DNA of 64,000 bases from Diploscapter coronatus (taxonomy: Eukaryota > Nematoda > Chromadorea > Rhabditida > Rhabditidae), in the NCBI GenBank assembly GCA_964036155.1, contig OZ038422.1, positions 58,117,201 to 58,181,200 of the forward strand. Reading direction: 5' to 3'. A program made the translations under genes and the position numbers. This document shows positions 34,466-47,175 of this stretch, in pieces (the stretch's first letter is position 1; every line of letters starts with the position of its first letter). Under the pieces are notes generated by a model. That model searched no databases. It worked only from the letters and a program-made list of their open reading frames with translations, and was not told where the DNA came from.

Positions 34466-37400
34466 ATGAATGAGCCTTCGACTTCATCGGCCAGTGAGCC
34501 AAAGAAGGTGGCAAGCAAATCGAAGAGCAAACTGGCCTGTGTCGTGTGTGGAGATTCGGCTTTGGGACGGCACTATGGCCAGAATTGTTGTAATGGATGC
34601 AAAGGATTTTTCCGGCGATCAATTTGGAAAAATCGAACCTATAATTGTCGATTCGGAAATAGCTGCGAAATCGCGAAAGGTACAAGTATTAGGAATTACT
34701 GGTTTCTAATTGTCTAAGTATTTAGAGCAAAGAAATGCGTGTAGAGCTTGTCGATTAGCCAAATGCCTGAGGTTGGGAATGAATCCTCGGGCAGTGCAAA
34801 TGGAAACGAATGAAAATGATCAAGACGAGGATGAAGAAGTTGAAAGTGCTCTCACAAAGTAAAACATTTTATTTGCTGTTATCATTGAAAGAAAAAATCG
34901 ACGAAAAAAGTGGAAAACATGCAAAAATGAATTTGCCCTGCATTTATGGCCCCATCGCACAAATGACTTGCTTTTTCATTTTTCATTCACCAATTTCATT
35001 TATTTCACTTTCTTTCGAAAATTTTTTATTTTTAAATTTCAGGGAAGCGTGCTCACAAACGGATGCGAGTGCGGCGGCGGTAAAGAGCATGAGTCCGCCA
35101 CATTCCGTCGTCAAAAATTACGTAAGAATCAGTTTAAGGGTGCACAAAAAGTCTGGGCCGTTTTTCACTTTCGAAAATGGGGCTGTAAAAAATCTAAAAC
35201 CCAGTATCAAATGGAGTAAAATTACGCAGATAGATAAAGCTGATAGAGGAGAAGATAATAACTAGGCTTTTCAGAAAACCCTGGTAATTATTATTATTCT
35301 GAAGATAAATTTTCAGAAAAGAATCCAAAACTGCCCAGACTTTTCGCGCACTCCGTATTTGAACTTTGCATTGCAATTCATTTATTTTCAGGAACGTGAA
35401 CAATTTCTGTCATTTCTGCGAGCGATCTACAACCGAGTGGACGACCCAAACGCCCGCGGCCCTCCCAGCATCGAGTCCACCAGTGTTTTATTCGAAACTG
35501 TCTTCTACGAACCCACTCTTCTCTGCATACGGACACCGGTATGTGTGTTTCGCCATTTATTTGGAAAAATCCCTCTTATATCAATGAAAACTCATGAATT
35601 CGTGCTTTCATCTTCAAAGCGCGCGATTTTTATGTCAAAAACTGAGAATTTTTTTTTTGCAAATTTATGTGATTTCGGAGAAAAATTTCGAAGTTGTGAA
35701 TATTTTTGAAAACCCATTAAATTTATCGATGTTAAAACTGAAAAATGTAAAGTTTTTTTTTTTAAATGAAATTGGTTTTTCCGAATAGTTAAATAGTCAA
35801 AATTTCATGAGATTACTGGAAAATTAAACTTGTGTTTACTTTACCTAGACATCAGTTCAAAATTACATCGAATCAACTCGTTATTTCCCTACCCTTCCCT
35901 CATTCCCTCATCTTTTCATTCTGCTTACATTTCAGATCACTCCCACGGGCCATCGCATCGCCACTCTGCGAGATGTTCTTTTCGACTTTCGGAGATGTTT
36001 TGTGTTGTATGCTGACATGATGACTGCTTTGCCAGAGATATGTGCGCTCACTGAGGTTGATCGGGTTAGTTGATAGACATAGGAAAAGGATAGCTCACTA
36101 TAATTAAAGAGCGAAAACTCCGCCCCTGCAAGACCACGATAGTGTTCAAAAAGTGGTAGTACAAGAACCCCTAAGATAAGAAACAAGCCATGTTCAGACT
36201 GCGAAGGCATAAAAAAGCCCAATCTAGATCGCTGATAAATGATCAATTCCATGAAACTGATCTATGCCAAAATCAGTTCATGATTTTCGCAATCACGGGG
36301 TTTTTATATCTCACAAAAGTGTTCATTTGAAGGTTGGGACTGAGTCATTTTTTTCTGGGTTTGCGTTTTGTTTTTTAAATTCGTCAAAATCTTAGTAACA
36401 CCTCTGCGGATATTTTGATACCACGCTTTACCGTTTCGGGTGCAACTTGGGAAACCATTTGCACTCTCTGTGTATAATTCACCAAATACAACCACCACTA
36501 ATTTATAATAATTACACCCCTTTTCTTTAGCTCTCAATCCCTAAAATTTGCTAAATTATGCAAGAAGTCACAATTTTAAAGGGCTTAGTTCATAGTTCGC
36601 GGACTTTTAGTTTGGAAAATAGTATGACCCAGACGTAAAAACCCACGAACCACGCTAACTATCAACTAAGTCGTTTTCGAGGACAAAATTTGCAAGATTA
36701 AAGCAGTCGGACGATTTTAGATAACAATTGCGAAGAACCGTTTTGCTCCTTTCTACTGGTGGCTGGCCTGCTGCTGGACGGCGAAGGCTGGATGTGATGG
36801 AGTTTGCTATTCCAATGGATCGTATCATCCGAGTGAAGTTTCACAGAAGGCCTTTCCTGAAGCCAGGTATATACTTTTCCTTGTTAGAGCATACTACAAA
36901 CAAAGACATTTTATCGAGCACATTAGTAGAATTCGGCGATTCAAGAGCGTGATTAATATCAACATTAGTTATCCTTTTCCTCTCTTATAGCGATCAAGGA
37001 AATGGGGGTATAATAACATTATTTATGATTGACATGTGTCCTTTCCATGTGCTGACTTCTATTGCTGTGTCTGATAAACAAATTCCATATCATTTGAAGT
37101 ACCATCACCATGGACAAGTTGTTGCATATTCTAAGTGCTTTCATTTTTATGAATTGCGGAAGATATATTTCTTTATTTGAATTTAATTCTTATTTTATTT
37201 CAGAAATGTCTCCCGTCTTTCCGTCGAAAGCGTTTCGATTCCACTGCGCAGTCTAGATTTGACTGAGGCCGAAGTCCTGATCGGATCTATATACAACATT
37301 TTTCAAGAATGTAAACTAATTTATGACGCTGCAACTCTAATTGTGCATCCTTCAGTTCCCCGGCCGCCGAACATTTCGCTGGAGTCGGAGATGGTCATGG

Positions 37401-38198
37401 AGAGGGGCAGAGACAAATACACCCGGATGATGATCAACTGCACACCCGTCGGGGAGCCTCAGTCCGCTATTCGCTTCGGTACAATTTCCATGCTGCAGGC
37501 TTCCATTACGGTATGTGTATTTTTATCCCCTTATTTCTGCCATATAATATTCAAATTTCATAAGATCACATTTTGAACCAAAATTTTCACCAACCACTTT
37601 AGTAATTTTATGAGCAAAGAATAGAGATCAAAATTGTCTCTTACCCGTTCATTTTCAAAGAATTCTCTTTCTTCCTCCCCTGCATCATTTTGCTCCCATT
37701 TCCGCTATCTGTCTAGGCATCTTCTAGTTTATCGTGAATTCATTCACTAACGTTTCGAAAGCTTTTTTCCAGTGGAACAAACGAGCGCGATACAGATCTA
37801 TCGCTTTAGTTACTCATAATCAAGCCAAGTCTATTTACGAGAGACGATCTATTTTATCTTTCTAAAGATCTTTTCATATCGAGGCTACATACGAACATCT
37901 TTCATAGTCTACCATAAGCTGCAAATATGAATTCCATAGAACAGTCTCGATTTTTAGAAGGTACAGAAACATGTATGATTTTAATGAAAGGACTAGTAAA
38001 AGTAGTTGTCAAAATTTGCAGAATCTCAAATATCTGACCTCCGACAACATCGAAGTCAGCGACGTGCTTCAGATTGTTCCCATCGACGACTGGTTTGTCG
38101 TTTTTCTCGATTATCTTCGAAATATAGATTATTTGAACTTCAAATATTTTGGCAGAATTTTACTTTCAAAGCATTGTTTTATGCAGTGTGAGTCATAG
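34466..38198 (+). CDS. nuclear hormone receptor, nematode supplementary type (copy 1)
   Basis: Nine exons join in phase: 34466-34679, 34726-34858, 35043-35121, 35392-35538, 35936-36064, 36721-36866, 37204-37310, 37356-37510 and 38022-38198; 428 residues. The DNA-binding domain starts at residue 25 with both C4 zinc fingers: [20 protein letters not shown] with P-box [11 protein letters not shown], then [20 protein letters not shown]. An acidic hinge ([12 protein letters not shown]) follows. The ligand-binding region shows [29 protein letters not shown] and a final [15 protein letters not shown] block, all shared with the paralog downstream. Ligand and targets are unknown. The last exon may be mis-ended: after DDW the frame runs on without homology, so a donor there (ttt/gtcgtt) or a shifted stop is possible. 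A MITE sits in intron 3. Confidence 0.93.
35137..35355. mobile_element. mariner-type MITE in an intron of nuclear receptor 1
   Basis: Inverted ends GGGTGCACAAAAAGTCTGGG (left) and the complement of GTGCGCGAAAAGTCTGGGCA (right) match over about 25 bp with a few differences and one indel, and each is flanked by TA. It is 219 bp, non-coding, and ends 35 bp before the acceptor of the exon at 35392. Confidence 0.75.
36583..36671. repeat. imperfect foldback in an intron of nuclear receptor 1
   Basis: Arms GCTTAGTTCATAGTTCGCGG at 36583 and the complement of CGCTAACTATCAACTAAGT ending at 36671 pair with few mismatches around a 48-bp loop. No target duplication was recognised. Confidence 0.45.
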
Positions 38199-41100
38199 TT
38201 ATAGCGGTACCACTTCAACGAATACAAATTCTTCCGCGATAAATCTAGCTTATTTTCATTACAAAATGACATATGTAAACTTCGATATTCGTATCCTTCG
38301 AATCGAAAAGAAATTTGAATAGAATATCAGCTATTCAATTCAAACTAACAAGATAAAATGAATAGGTGTCGTTATGATTATAACCCATTCTGTAAACAAA
38401 TCATGTTGTCAGAATAAGTCTGGCTTAAAAAATGCCATTTGTTAAAACCTTAGGATATACCAAGTGGGAAATTATTTAAAAAATCAGTTATTGTTGTTTG
38501 TCTGATGTAAAAATTTTAGGACGAGCGATATCTTTCAAACACGGAAAAATTGCCCACAAGAAGCAGAAATGTGATGTAGTTCCAGTCGAATTTGCCTTAG
38601 GCAAGACACGGTGGAAATGTAAAACGACTTTTAAGAAATGACTGACTGATTGAATAGAAAATCGTAGACATATACAGAATTGGTGGGTGGAGTTTCGAGG
38701 ACATCGAGACTAAACTAAATAGGCTCATTTACTTCCCCTTTCTAGAAACCTAACTGATTACTTCCCTGTTCGTTAATCGAACCAACTTTTCCCATTTCAT
38801 TTCCAGTTTTTGTTTGATCTTATCAGTTCTTCCTCCTTTCTCGCCAAAATTATGATGAACTAATTTTTATTTGAAAAAGGAAGCAAAAATGATTGCGGAA
38901 ACAAAATTTCTCAGTTCAGCTCTGATTAACGAAAGGAGGAACATTTGTGCAATACATACGCTAAAAATAAAAAAAAATCTTGAGAAATTGATTTCATAAC
39001 CGAATCAATATAAAATGCAGAAAAATAACTCCTTTGCCATTTAAGGCATTTTTATTATTTAGCTTAGTGTAATATAAGTTTTACCATTACATCAAATTTT
39101 TATTCTCGATTTTCAATTGAAAAACGAAATGTTCTCATGAGGAAAGATGCTTATCTTTCTTCGAGTCGAATTTTTGGCGCTCAATCTCGATTTCCCTTTG
39201 AGATATCGATATTTGCTTTAGAATTCTGATCAATATGTAAGTAGAATGCAAGTTGGCCCCACCCACTCAAATCTTTTATCAGTCTTATCGTTTGTTAGTT
39301 TATTAGTTTGTTCTAGAATGATTATGGTAAAAGAGAAGAGTGGAGAGAGTTTAAAGAAGTCATTTCGTTTTATTCGTTTGTCAACTAAAAGAGTGACAGT
39401 AATTGAATCGAATGTTGTTCTTATTGCTGTGTGTTTAGCATTCTGTGTTGAGGTATGGAAGTATCATTGCGAGCAAAGCCATTTCAGTCCGCAGTCAAAC
39501 ATTCGCATTTCCATTAACATGCAACTTACGCCAATCCATCAAGCAGTCATCATATGGTCTGCTCCCATTTCCACTCCACATTTACCCCTCTCAATTACCC
39601 CTGCATCTGTATTCTGCATTTTTGCAGTCATTCCAATTATTCAGTCAGTCATTTCAATTTACAATTATCCTAAAGTTAGGCTCTTTTGAACGAGCCAACT
39701 CAGGATGCAGTCTTATTCTTATGTTGATTATGAGAAATTTCGGCTCTCAATTATTATTCCCATATCATTTTAGCATTTTCATAAAATTTATATTCTTCAA
39801 ACATGTTATACAATCAATTTGTCATACTGATTGACGAGGGTTCTGTCGCAACCAATAATTTAGCTCTTTAAAATTGAATCAATTATTTAAAAAGGTTGAT
39901 TCGAATGAAACTTGATGTCTTTTTGCATCAATTAAGAAGAAAATATTTCCCGATTTTGTACTGATCGGTTCATGAGAGTGAGTAAAACACTCCAGAATTA
40001 AATTGTTCTGCGACAGATCTTTCTAATCAGTCGATTGTATTTGTACATGAAAAGTAAGACAAGTACTGAAATTCGTCTACTACTCACGAAAAAACGAATT
40101 CCCTTTTCTAACTTTTCATTTTCATCAATTTAAAATTGAATTGATTTTTGGCGTACGTAGAATAATTCTAGTTCTTATATTTCAAGAGTGGTAGCAAGAT
40201 AGTATCTATCTAATTGATGTATCATTAGGTCATTTGCCTCGTGCTGTTTTATTCATTCATTCATTCTTTGCAGTGCATTGTCAATTCGTCGACGATGTGC
40301 TGTATGTATTTTGTCTGTTGCATTATGCGCTATGCGTCGTGTATTTGTCTCCGATCAAAACACATCGTTTTCCCTCATTCTAATTCTCGAATTGGACGGG
40401 GGGTCTGCCCTTCAACTGGGTCAGTCAGGGGTAAACCATGCAAACCATCCAGTCCTTCACACAATCAGTCTATCAGTCTGTCCGTAAACAAATGAATGGA
40501 TAGACTCTCTCAATCACTTCTTCCCTCTTTTTTTTAGTCATTTTTGATCTCATTCCCATTTTCCCCTCCAAAAATCGTTGAGCGCTGTGATAGCCTACAA
40601 ATATTTTCGATTTTTTGTTGTCATTTTATCGAGATTTTCGACTGATAAAATGTTCGTGTTTTCATTCGTCCAGGTGATAAATGGAAAGAGTGAAGGGGAA
40701 AAGAACGAGAAAAGGAAGAGTAAGAAATAGTGCCAGACGGAGAAAATAAAGGGCGACCATTTGTGTTAGTTGCCCAAATAGCCCTACAGCAGTCTGTCTG
40801 TTGGTTGAATCGAAAGGGGGTCGTCATCACTGCGCACAAGCAGCAGTCATCAGTCAGCACAGTACCTCTGCATTTCTGCAGCCTTTCTCGTCATTCTTCA
40901 TTCAACTTGTTTATTTGTCTTTTTCTGTTTCGATGGTTCTGCATTCTGCGTTATGAGGAAGTTTTTCAACTTTTCCCCTCCATTCTGGTCATTTTTCTAC
41001 TCTTTTTACTCTGCCTATTTCCCTCCTCCTGTATTGATTCTCTTTTCATTCCTTTCTATCTCTTCTTCTCTGTGCTCTCCCACTCTCACTTTGTGTCTCT

Positions 41101-41485
41101 CAAGAATTAATAAGCTGCCTGCAGACAGACAGACAAAGATGCAGAAGCGCAGAGAACGTCTCCTGGTGCTGATTGCTGAGCCCAGCTCTTTTCCCCCTCC
41201 CTTATCACTCTATCATTGGGTTATCTCTCATACTTCAGTAATATCTCCTCCTCGCCTCTCTGCATGCGATCATCAAGCATCGCTCCTCAGTCTGTTATTT
41301 AATTCCATTTATGGCTCTTACTCTTCATCTCTCCTCTGCAATTTTCATCTCAACGATAGTTTCGATGAACTCTTCATGTTTCCTCTTTCACTGAAACTAT
41401 TAAATATGCATATTTCGCTGATAAACTCGATGTAGTTTCTGTTTTGAAATAGAAAATAGTCGCGTATGTTATATTTAAGGCCTCG
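38199..41485. other. gap between the two nuclear receptor genes
   Basis: AT-rich to about 39200, then rich in pyrimidine on + (notably 39560-39660, 40500-40570 and 40960-41350), upstream of the second receptor. ORFs of 130-160 codons at 39246-39834 and 40953-41435 are Ser/Phe/Leu-rich with no domain. No exon recognised. Confidence 0.5.
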
Positions 41486-44400
41486 ATGACTATGAATCTG
41501 AATGCGAACTGTATGAGTTCAGAGCCTTCGTGCTCAAATTCAACGTCCTCTCCGTCGACCAGCAGAGCGGCTGCAAATGGCAGTGGCAGTGCCTCTCTGT
41601 CAGGCGCAGGTGGCAAGCAGCCCATGGCTTGCGTCGTCTGTGGAGATCTAGTACGTTTTATGCTGGTCTTCATTGCAATCGTGAAATTTTGCAATTTCAA
41701 ATGCCCACTACATTTGACTTAGTGATGTAGCGTCTGTTCAAACGTTCACAATTGTATTTTGCTCACTCTGCTTTTGTAAACATTTGACATACTCGAGGAG
41801 AATATAATGAGAATAGGGATGAGAATAGGGATGAGAATACAGTGATATTGTGAAGGACTAGATTTGTTCTAGTTAAATTCTCTCTTGTTATTCAAAACCA
41901 TTGTTTATTACGTCACTCATCTTTGCAAATTATTATTGCAAATTGAAAGAAAACGCGGAAGCAAATGATCTCGCCCTTGAAAAGAATACGTGTGCAAGTG
42001 TAGAAGTGCAGGAAATTGCGTGAATTGCTTTGGTTTCTGAAAACTCTTCTGTAGGAATGAGGGAGTGATTTGCACGTAGCAGGTTGTAGGGGACAGTGTA
42101 CAATCCGTTTGTTGGCTGAATCTGTTCGAGTCCAATTTACTTCTCCTCTCCTCGCTCTCCTCGTTACTCGAACAACAATCGCTTCCCTCACGAGTTGCAT
42201 GACAGACAGACATTCAAAAAGATACAAAATATAAATCGACCGAGCAGAGGAGGGAAAGGGAAGCAAACAGATCGAGAGAAGGAGAAAGGAAGGAGAAAAG
42301 AAACCAAAAGGCCATGATGCACTTCTGCAGAAATGCACAATCCACACTTTCACATTACTGATACTGTCCTAATAAAACCTGCAGAGACAGAGTTGAAAGA
42401 TCATACATTAAGGGGAATATTATGCTCCACATGATAAATCGACCAAGTTAATATCTTTCTTGCAGAGTTTGGGAAAGCACTACGGAGTGTGGGCCTGTAA
42501 TGGATGCAAGGGATTTTTCCGAAGATCGATTTGGAAGAACAGAACTTATGCTTGCAGATTCGGAGGCAATTGTGAAATCGCTAAAGGTGAAAATAATAGA
42601 TTTTTCATAAATGGAAATAATAGAAAACTAAAAGTTTATAGAGATTATTTGATCATTATCGATTGATATTTCGTCTAGAAATTCATGGAAAAGAACCAAA
42701 CATCGTTTGATTGAAATACATCTATTTCAGAGCAAAGGAATACATGTAGGGCTTGCCGCTTGACTAAATGCCTTAACGTCGGCATGAATCCCAGGTAACT
42801 TCTAAATTTAGCTATTTCGTAGTTTCTTTTCCAAAAATAATCTTAGGCTATGATGAATGTGTAGACTTTTCATTTCTTAAACATTGAGCATACATTTCTA
42901 AAATTAGGCAAATCAGTCGTTAGTGTGTTGTATTTGCAGGGCCGTACAGGGAGAGGATCCGAATGAGCAGAGCTGCTATGAATACGAGGAATTCGACCCC
43001 ACCAATGATATGAAGTAAGCAGAAATTACATTCTTGAAAGAATTTAACACGATTACCGTTATTTTTATCTTTATGATGATAAAAGATAGACAAGATCCCT
43101 GATTCCGATTCATAAATTTTCTAAATATAAAATTCACACTCTATCCACACTTTTTACAGGATAGCTTTCACAAAACAAAATCCATTTTATCGTGTCAAGT
43201 CATAATTTGAAAATTATCTACCATGAAAATTAAGTACGGCATTTGTAATAGGAATCAATATTGATTTATGTCAATTTTATTTCAGAAATCGTGAGACACA
43301 AACTAATCTTCTGTCGAGCTATTATTCAATGGATTTTACAGAAGATTTGAAAATTCAGGTAAGAATATATCAACTAGAAAACTACCAATTTATATCTTAC
43401 AGATAAAGGACAAATTAAATGATGAAATCAGGCAGATATTCGAGAGAATCGACGACGATCCCGTGGATCCGAACGATGCAAAGAATCTCGCCATTCCATT
43501 CAGACTAGCTTTTTACAGTCCACACTTAGTCGCTAGGAGAACGAAGGTAAATGATTCAAATTACTGACTACTTTATTCACCCATTCTAAGCAAGCTGAAT
43601 TCCAAAAATATGTTTTTTCGTGAAGATCAGCTTTGTTTTGAATGATTAAAGTATATAGATTTCATGATTAAATCAAGTTAAATATCGTTATTTTATTAGA
43701 TAGCGCATTGTGATCCGGTATTTCGTGAAAGTTTGAACCAAGTGAGGTTATGCAATCAGTTTTATTTATAATAACCTTCCTATCCTAATTTCACTGTTGC
43801 TTGTGTTATCTAACATGATCAGATTTGTCACGAAATGATCGATATGGAAAAACTTGACTCCAGATTATAGCAGTTTATTTATAGTTTTATCTTGAGAAGA
43901 CAGCGAATTGAGGTTTCTGACAGATCTTTGCGATTTTCGTGATAAATTTAGCCGTGAAATGTCTCAATAATTGAATTCCTCCCTGTCAATTGGGACAGAG
44001 TACAGATTCGTATGATATAACATTCCTCTGACTCTGTTCCAGTTCCAATTTCAATTAACTCTTTCGATTCTTCCAGTCGCATCTTTCTGCACAGCTTTGG
44101 GTTGGTTAGGATGAGATCTTTCAGTTCAGCAACAGAGTTTTATCAATCAATTTTCATCCAACTATTCATTAATAAAGACAGACAGAATTACTAACCGCAA
44201 CCTAATTCTCATGTCTCGCTATATAGGCTATCCGCTACATGCACAGCATCACACAAACAATGACACATTATGCAAAGATGATGATTATCGATTCAGCTTG
44301 AACCAACGGGTTTGCGAGTGGCAACGTTGAAGGACGTTCTGGATGATTTCAAACGGATCTTCGTCCTGTTTTCCGATGTCATCAGATCCCTGCCTGAATT

Positions 44401-46963
44401 CAGTGAAATCAATTTAGAAGACCAGGTAATTTTTAAACCCATTTTCAAAAAAATCTATTTATCTACAGAAAAAGTTGATCTTCGTCGTTAAAATTCTAAG
44501 TTTTAATTTATTGATTGTAGAAAAGTCAGTCTCTTCTTCAATTCATCATATTCTGCCATTTAACAATTAATAATTACAAAATGGTTTTTTTACGTTGCAA
44601 CAGTAGCACATTTTTATCGAAAATACTCGTATTAGGAGTGCTAAAGTTTGTTTCCTTCTTAACAAGTTACGCATTCGATATTTTTTGTCAATTTTCAAAA
44701 ACTAACAAGTAGAAAATGATTTAAATTCATGTCTATTATTTGGATACTAGATAAATTGGATACAAATTTACAAGGATAAACTAATTTGAAGCGCTTGCTT
44801 AAAATAAAACCGCAAAAGCGTAGCCGCTCTTTCTACTAATTTGTATTTTGCTCCTTTAGATTTAAGAGTAACATCCGCTAAAATAAAAAAAACAGATTAC
44901 CTCACTACATTTATGATTAATGAAAAATATTTTCGAAAAAGAAACCTGTCACGGATTAAAGGATAAGATTTTGTGTTGCAGATGAAAATCGGGAAATCGC
45001 GATTTGCTGCATTCTACTGGTGGCTAACGGGGAATTGGTCTGCTCGATGTGGCAGTCCGGGAGTTGCCTATGCAAATGGAACATTTCATCCGGCCGAGAC
45101 AAGCAAACAGGCGTTTCCTGACGCTAAGTAAGTCAGAGCATAGGTCTCAGCAGCTTTCAAAGAGCATACGTATTTCAACAGCGCTGCATTAAATTGCGGA
45201 TTTCATACTACTGATCACTGATATATTAGATTATCGTAAAATATAAAATAGAGAAGCCCATGGACTTTTTCTTCTTCTAGTTTTCGATCCTCCAAATTTT
45301 CAAACTATCATAACTTCTCATCTAGTGATCGTAATCATTTCAAACCAAGACTAAATCCACTCTACACACTCTAAAGAGCAGTATAAAACTTTCGGAGATG
45401 ATCTGAGTCAGGTAATGAATAGTTTTGGAATTTTGGGAGGCGGACTCTTATTATAGGGGGACTTCTATTTTAGATTTTACGACAAGTCAACGTAGCAAAT
45501 TTTACGACTTTGTACATTCAAACATTTCGACTTAGACTTTTGATAAGCTTTCAGATACGCACATAAGTTGAAGAAAATTATAGAAACAGATGAATGGTTG
45601 ATGAAAATGCATAACAATGAGAAAAATACAATTACAATAGAATAAGATAAGGTCAAACTAGATGCATATGCAAATCATAATACAGATTGTTTACCAGTCT
45701 GTGTTTGTATCATCTCACAGTTGAAAAGAAAGATCATGATTTCCTCGCAATAATAAAACACCCTATTGACTTAGAGAAGAAAAAGATGCATCGATGTAGA
45801 ATCTTTTCCCTTTCATCACCCACAATTTGCCCTAATTCTTTTTTACAGTTAACTCAATTTTACGTTTGTTTCGATAATCGAAATAAACAGACATTTTTAC
45901 GCAATTTTATGAAAATTAACTAATTTGGAATTTAATTCCAATAAATTTATGTAGGCATAACTCTAACTCAACGACTAAATTTCATTACTGTAACACTCGT
46001 AAAATTGAAATAAACGCTGAGAAAAAGTTATTCATTTTCTTCGACATTTTCCATCATTTAATGGAAGCAGATCAAATGAAAAATGAAAATTTTAAATAAC
46101 CGCAAATCAGTCACACTTTTGAAGTTAAGATACTGCAATTTCTGATTGGATAAATATTGAATAAAGAAAATGAGAAAAAGTCACACAAGTCATGAAAATT
46201 TATCATAAAATTTGAGAAAACTAGTGAATATCAGCTTAGTTTTATTTTTCTATGAAATTTATTAATTTCAGGCGAGTAACAGAGCGATGTATGCAGACCC
46301 TGGTAAAGCCTCTGAAAGAACTACGATTGACAGACGAAGAGTTATTTATCGGGGCTCTATTTATTATTTTTGCCGATTGTAAGTATCATCCTTTTTCTAT
46401 GAAAATCAAGTGCCTTTTCAGACGTTCCAAATGTAACGGATGAAACACAGGAGATTCTGCTGCAGGCTCGCGAAAAATACACCGACCTGCTGATGGTTTG
46501 CAACAATAAATTGGATGAATTCGACAGACTGCAACGGACCAGCAGAATTGCTCTTCTGCCTTCTGCCATTTGTGTAATTTTTTTTTTTTACAATTGATGT
46601 CCAATTTATGTCTGGTATTTTATCTATACCTGCACGAAATATATTTGGAAAAAATGAAGAAAGTAAAATTTTCAGAGGACACAGTTAGAGCTATGATTTT
46701 GTTTTCAAAAATAGATAGAACTTCTTTCTAATTTATACTCAAAAAATGCGAGACAAAATATATAGGAATCTTAAAAGTCCAGTTTCAACAGGCTGAATGA
46801 GCTGCTATTCAGTGTATGCTAATGTTGCCAGTAATTTTAGACATTGACATTCCTCGCGAGTGACAATATCGAGTTATCTGACGTGCTTCACATCGTGCAA
46901 CTCGATCAAGAGACTGACTGGGCTGCCGAACTCCGACATCACAGATCCATGCGGAGATGTTAG
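41486..46963 (+). CDS. nuclear hormone receptor, nematode supplementary type (copy 2)
   Basis: Eleven exons join in phase: 41486-41650, 42466-42586, 42731-42794, 42940-43014, 43286-43358, 43403-43546, 44297-44425, 44982-45127, 46272-46378, 46422-46573 and 46841-46963; 432 residues. A Ser-rich N-terminus precedes the DNA-binding domain at residue 49: CVVCGDL, then [20 protein letters not shown] and [20 protein letters not shown]. The ligand-binding region has [27 protein letters not shown] and [19 protein letters not shown]. Identity to the upstream receptor runs throughout, and the introns from the ligand-binding region onward lie at the same places and phases (exons of 129, 146 and 107 nt in both genes), so the two are tandem duplicates. 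Copy 2 has two extra introns in the DNA-binding domain, after CGDL and inside MNPR/AVQ. Polyadenylation signals follow at 47008 and 47024. Confidence 0.95.
41807..41840. repeat. 12-bp tandem repeat in an intron
   Basis: Nearly three copies of ATGAGAATAGGG in the first intron of nuclear receptor 2. Confidence 0.85.
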
Positions 46964-47007
46964 GGGATAACTTGTTTGAACACATATCAGAATTCTAAAA
47001 TGAAACA

Positions 47008-47029
47008 AATAAAAGAGAGATGAAATAAA
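47008..47029 (+). terminator. polyadenylation signals of nuclear receptor 2
   Basis: Two AATAAA hexamers, at 47008-47013 and 47024-47029, lie 45-66 nt after the stop codon. Confidence 0.6.
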
Positions 47030-47091
47030 GAATTCTAAATCTTTGGAACGATTTGCAAAAAAAACATTTACAAAGTTGATTAGAAAACAAT

Positions 47092-47097
47092 TTTATT
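47092..47097 (-). terminator. polyadenylation signal of rpl-37
   Basis: AATAAA on the minus strand, about 80 nt after the stop codon at 47176. It faces the signals of the receptor gene across about 65 bp. Confidence 0.55.
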
Positions 47098-47175
47098 TAA
47101 ATCTTCAACAAAACAAAAACTCGCAGAAGAAAAATGGAGAGTTGAAAGAAATAACAGAAGAAGGCCGCGTGAAGG

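Noticed and set aside
39246..39834. Two overlapping plus-strand ORFs of 147 and 129 codons
   Set aside because: Same composition effect; no signal peptide, domain or splice partner.
40953..41435. 160-codon plus-strand ORF
   Set aside because: Pyrimidine-rich, Ser/Phe/Leu composition, overlapped by another open frame, no homology recognised.
41913..42353. 146-codon minus-strand ORF
   Set aside because: Lies in the first intron of nuclear receptor 2, has a second frame open over it, and shows no recognisable protein.
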